From the NCBI GenBank assembly GCA_947625445.1, contig CANQOM010000093.1, forward strand, positions 1 through 6,560: a stretch of DNA of 6,560 nucleotides. The letters are read 5' to 3'. Origin of the DNA: Candidatus Gastranaerophilales bacterium (GTDB taxonomy: Bacteria > Cyanobacteriota > Vampirovibrionia > Gastranaerophilales > Gastranaerophilaceae). The notes beneath the pieces were generated by a model. It was not told the origin of the DNA. It searched no databases and was given only the letters and a program-made list of their open reading frames with translations. Below are positions 5,867-6,560 of the stretch, in pieces. The stretch's first letter is position 1. Every line of letters begins with the position of its first letter. The position numbers and the translations under genes are program-made.

Positions 5867-6442
5867 ATGCCACCAATACCCGAAATTAAAACTATAGAAC
5901 ATATGATATTTTACCAATATGCAAAAATTATGGCAAGAAGTGCTTTTGGTCATAAAGACGGAAAAGAAGCTAAAGCAAAAAGTTTTGGATATATTAGAAA
6001 TACTGTTCGTAAACTTATTAACGGAGATATGAAATGGTCTGATATTACAAGAGAAGACTGGCAATTTGTTGAAGCAGAAAAAAAATGTTTTTATTGCGGA
6101 AGCAAGGAAAACCTTGAAAAAGAACATATAGTTCCTCGTTGCATTAATGTAAAGCCAGAATGTAAAACATGTGACAGAATATTGGGTATTCATAATCAAA
6201 TATGGGCTTGCAAGGATTGTAACGGTACAAAAGGAAAAGGAACAAAAGGCTTATATACATTCTACCATGATATGCACCCGGAAGAAAAGAAATTTCAAGA
6301 TATCATAGATCCTTTAGTTGAAAAGAAATATTTAAAAACAATTTATCATTGCCACGAATGTAATGGAACATTACATAGTGAAGATTTAGACGGAGATGGT
6401 GATATAACAGTTTTAGATATAGATTGTTGTATTAAACATTAA
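5867..6442 (+). CDS. HNH endonuclease-like zinc-finger protein with C-terminal EF-hand-like loop
   Basis: From the ATG at 5867 the protein has 191 residues, beginning MPPIPEIKT. The centre is a beta-beta-alpha-metal (HNH) nuclease motif: CFYCGS (C74, C77), EHIVPRC with the likely catalytic H87, GIHNQ at 107-111 and WACKDCNGTKG (C115, C118, N119). A further CxxC lies at 99/102, and a fourth (CHECNGTL, C162, C165) near the C-terminus resembles the CKDCNGTK knuckle. Residues 173-184 (DLDGDGDITVLD) match an EF-hand calcium loop. The N-terminal part is helical and basic. HNH proteins cut or nick DNA, but this one has no partner domain or neighbour showing whether it serves defence, repair or a mobile element. 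In-frame ATGs at 5819 and 5855 lack ribosome binding sites; GGGA at 5857-5860 lies 6 bases before 5867, and the promoter at 5822-5830 makes 5819 unlikely. The cellular role is unknown. Confidence 0.8.
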   Translation: MPPIPEIKTIEHMIFYQYAKIMARSAFGHKDGKEAKAKSFGYIRNTVRKLINGDMKWSDITREDWQFVEAEKKCFYCGSKENLEKEHIVPRCINVKPECKTCDRILGIHNQIWACKDCNGTKGKGTKGLYTFYHDMHPEEKKFQDIIDPLVEKKYLKTIYHCHECNGTLHSEDLDGDGDITVLDIDCCIKH

Positions 6443-6534
6443 ATTTTTATTTTTACTTAAATTTATATAAACTTCGCTTCTGCACAGTGGTTCGTTTTGT
6501 ATCGCTTTCGCTCGTTCTTGCCTCTATAGTCAAT

Positions 6535-6560
6535 AAAAAAAGAGGGCATAAAACCATCTT
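6535..6560 (-). terminator. Candidate Rho-independent, possibly bidirectional terminator at the right edge
   Basis: AAGA (6540-6543) pairs with TCTT (6557-6560), and GG (6545-6546) with CC (6554-6555), with one mismatch and a 7-base loop. On the minus strand the hairpin is followed by a run of seven T (6541-6535, partly overlapping the stem), suited to terminate a gene entering from beyond the window. A matching T run past 6560 would make it also terminate the plus-strand HNH gene, but that cannot be seen. Confidence 0.4.

Noticed and set aside
5840..6199. Minus-strand frame of 119 codons opposite the HNH gene
   Set aside because: It is antisense to a gene with clear HNH motifs and has no recognisable domain; its composition is that of a shadow frame.
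6440..6465. TAAATTT / AAATTTA inverted repeat just after the HNH stop codon
   Set aside because: The stem is pure A/T with a 12-base loop and no T tract, which is expected by chance in such A/T-rich sequence.
6464..6549. Minus-strand 28-codon frame (MPSFFIDYRGKNERKR...) at the right edge
   Set aside because: It is very short, has no ribosome binding site, and overlaps the candidate terminator.

Overview
The window is AT-rich (roughly 30% GC by eye) bacterial chromosome, densely coding on both strands. It carries a prepilin with a class III leader, anaerobe-style radical SAM and Fe-S enzymes, and a surface-glycan-type gene. This suggests an uncultured gut-type anaerobe. A Gastranaerophilales (Vampirovibrionia) or clostridial-like lineage would fit, but that is a guess from gene style, and no marker gene in the window settles it.

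Left part (minus strand). Positions 1-161 hold the start of a prepilin-like gene that runs off the left edge. Positions 382-3422 hold an apparent operon transcribed nadA, mnmA, bioB (quinolinate synthase, tRNA 2-thiouridylase, biotin synthase). It is driven by a good sigma70-type promoter at 3447-3475. All three products handle iron-sulfur clusters or sulfur transfer. The MnmA lacks the usual second catalytic cysteine and looks like a non-canonical subtype.

Right part (plus strand). A divergent extended -10 promoter (3503-3511) leads into a gene encoding two [4Fe-4S] ferredoxin motifs plus a coenzyme F420 hydrogenase/dehydrogenase beta-subunit (FrhB-like) domain. Near the end of that domain the frame is broken by a run of ten G residues (4442-4451). 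The remainder of the FrhB-like domain and a complete polysaccharide pyruvyl transferase domain continue in another frame to 5798. Removing one G (G9) would give a single 753-residue fusion protein. A G10 tract in such an AT-rich region, inside a glycan-modification gene, is the signature of a phase-variable contingency locus. This is the main discovery candidate of the window.

A separate HNH endonuclease-like gene (5867-6442) follows. It has four CxxC pairs and an EF-hand-like loop at its C-terminus. The right edge holds a hairpin with an oligo-A/T tract that probably acts as a terminator between convergent genes. No tRNA, rRNA, CRISPR array or transposase was seen.
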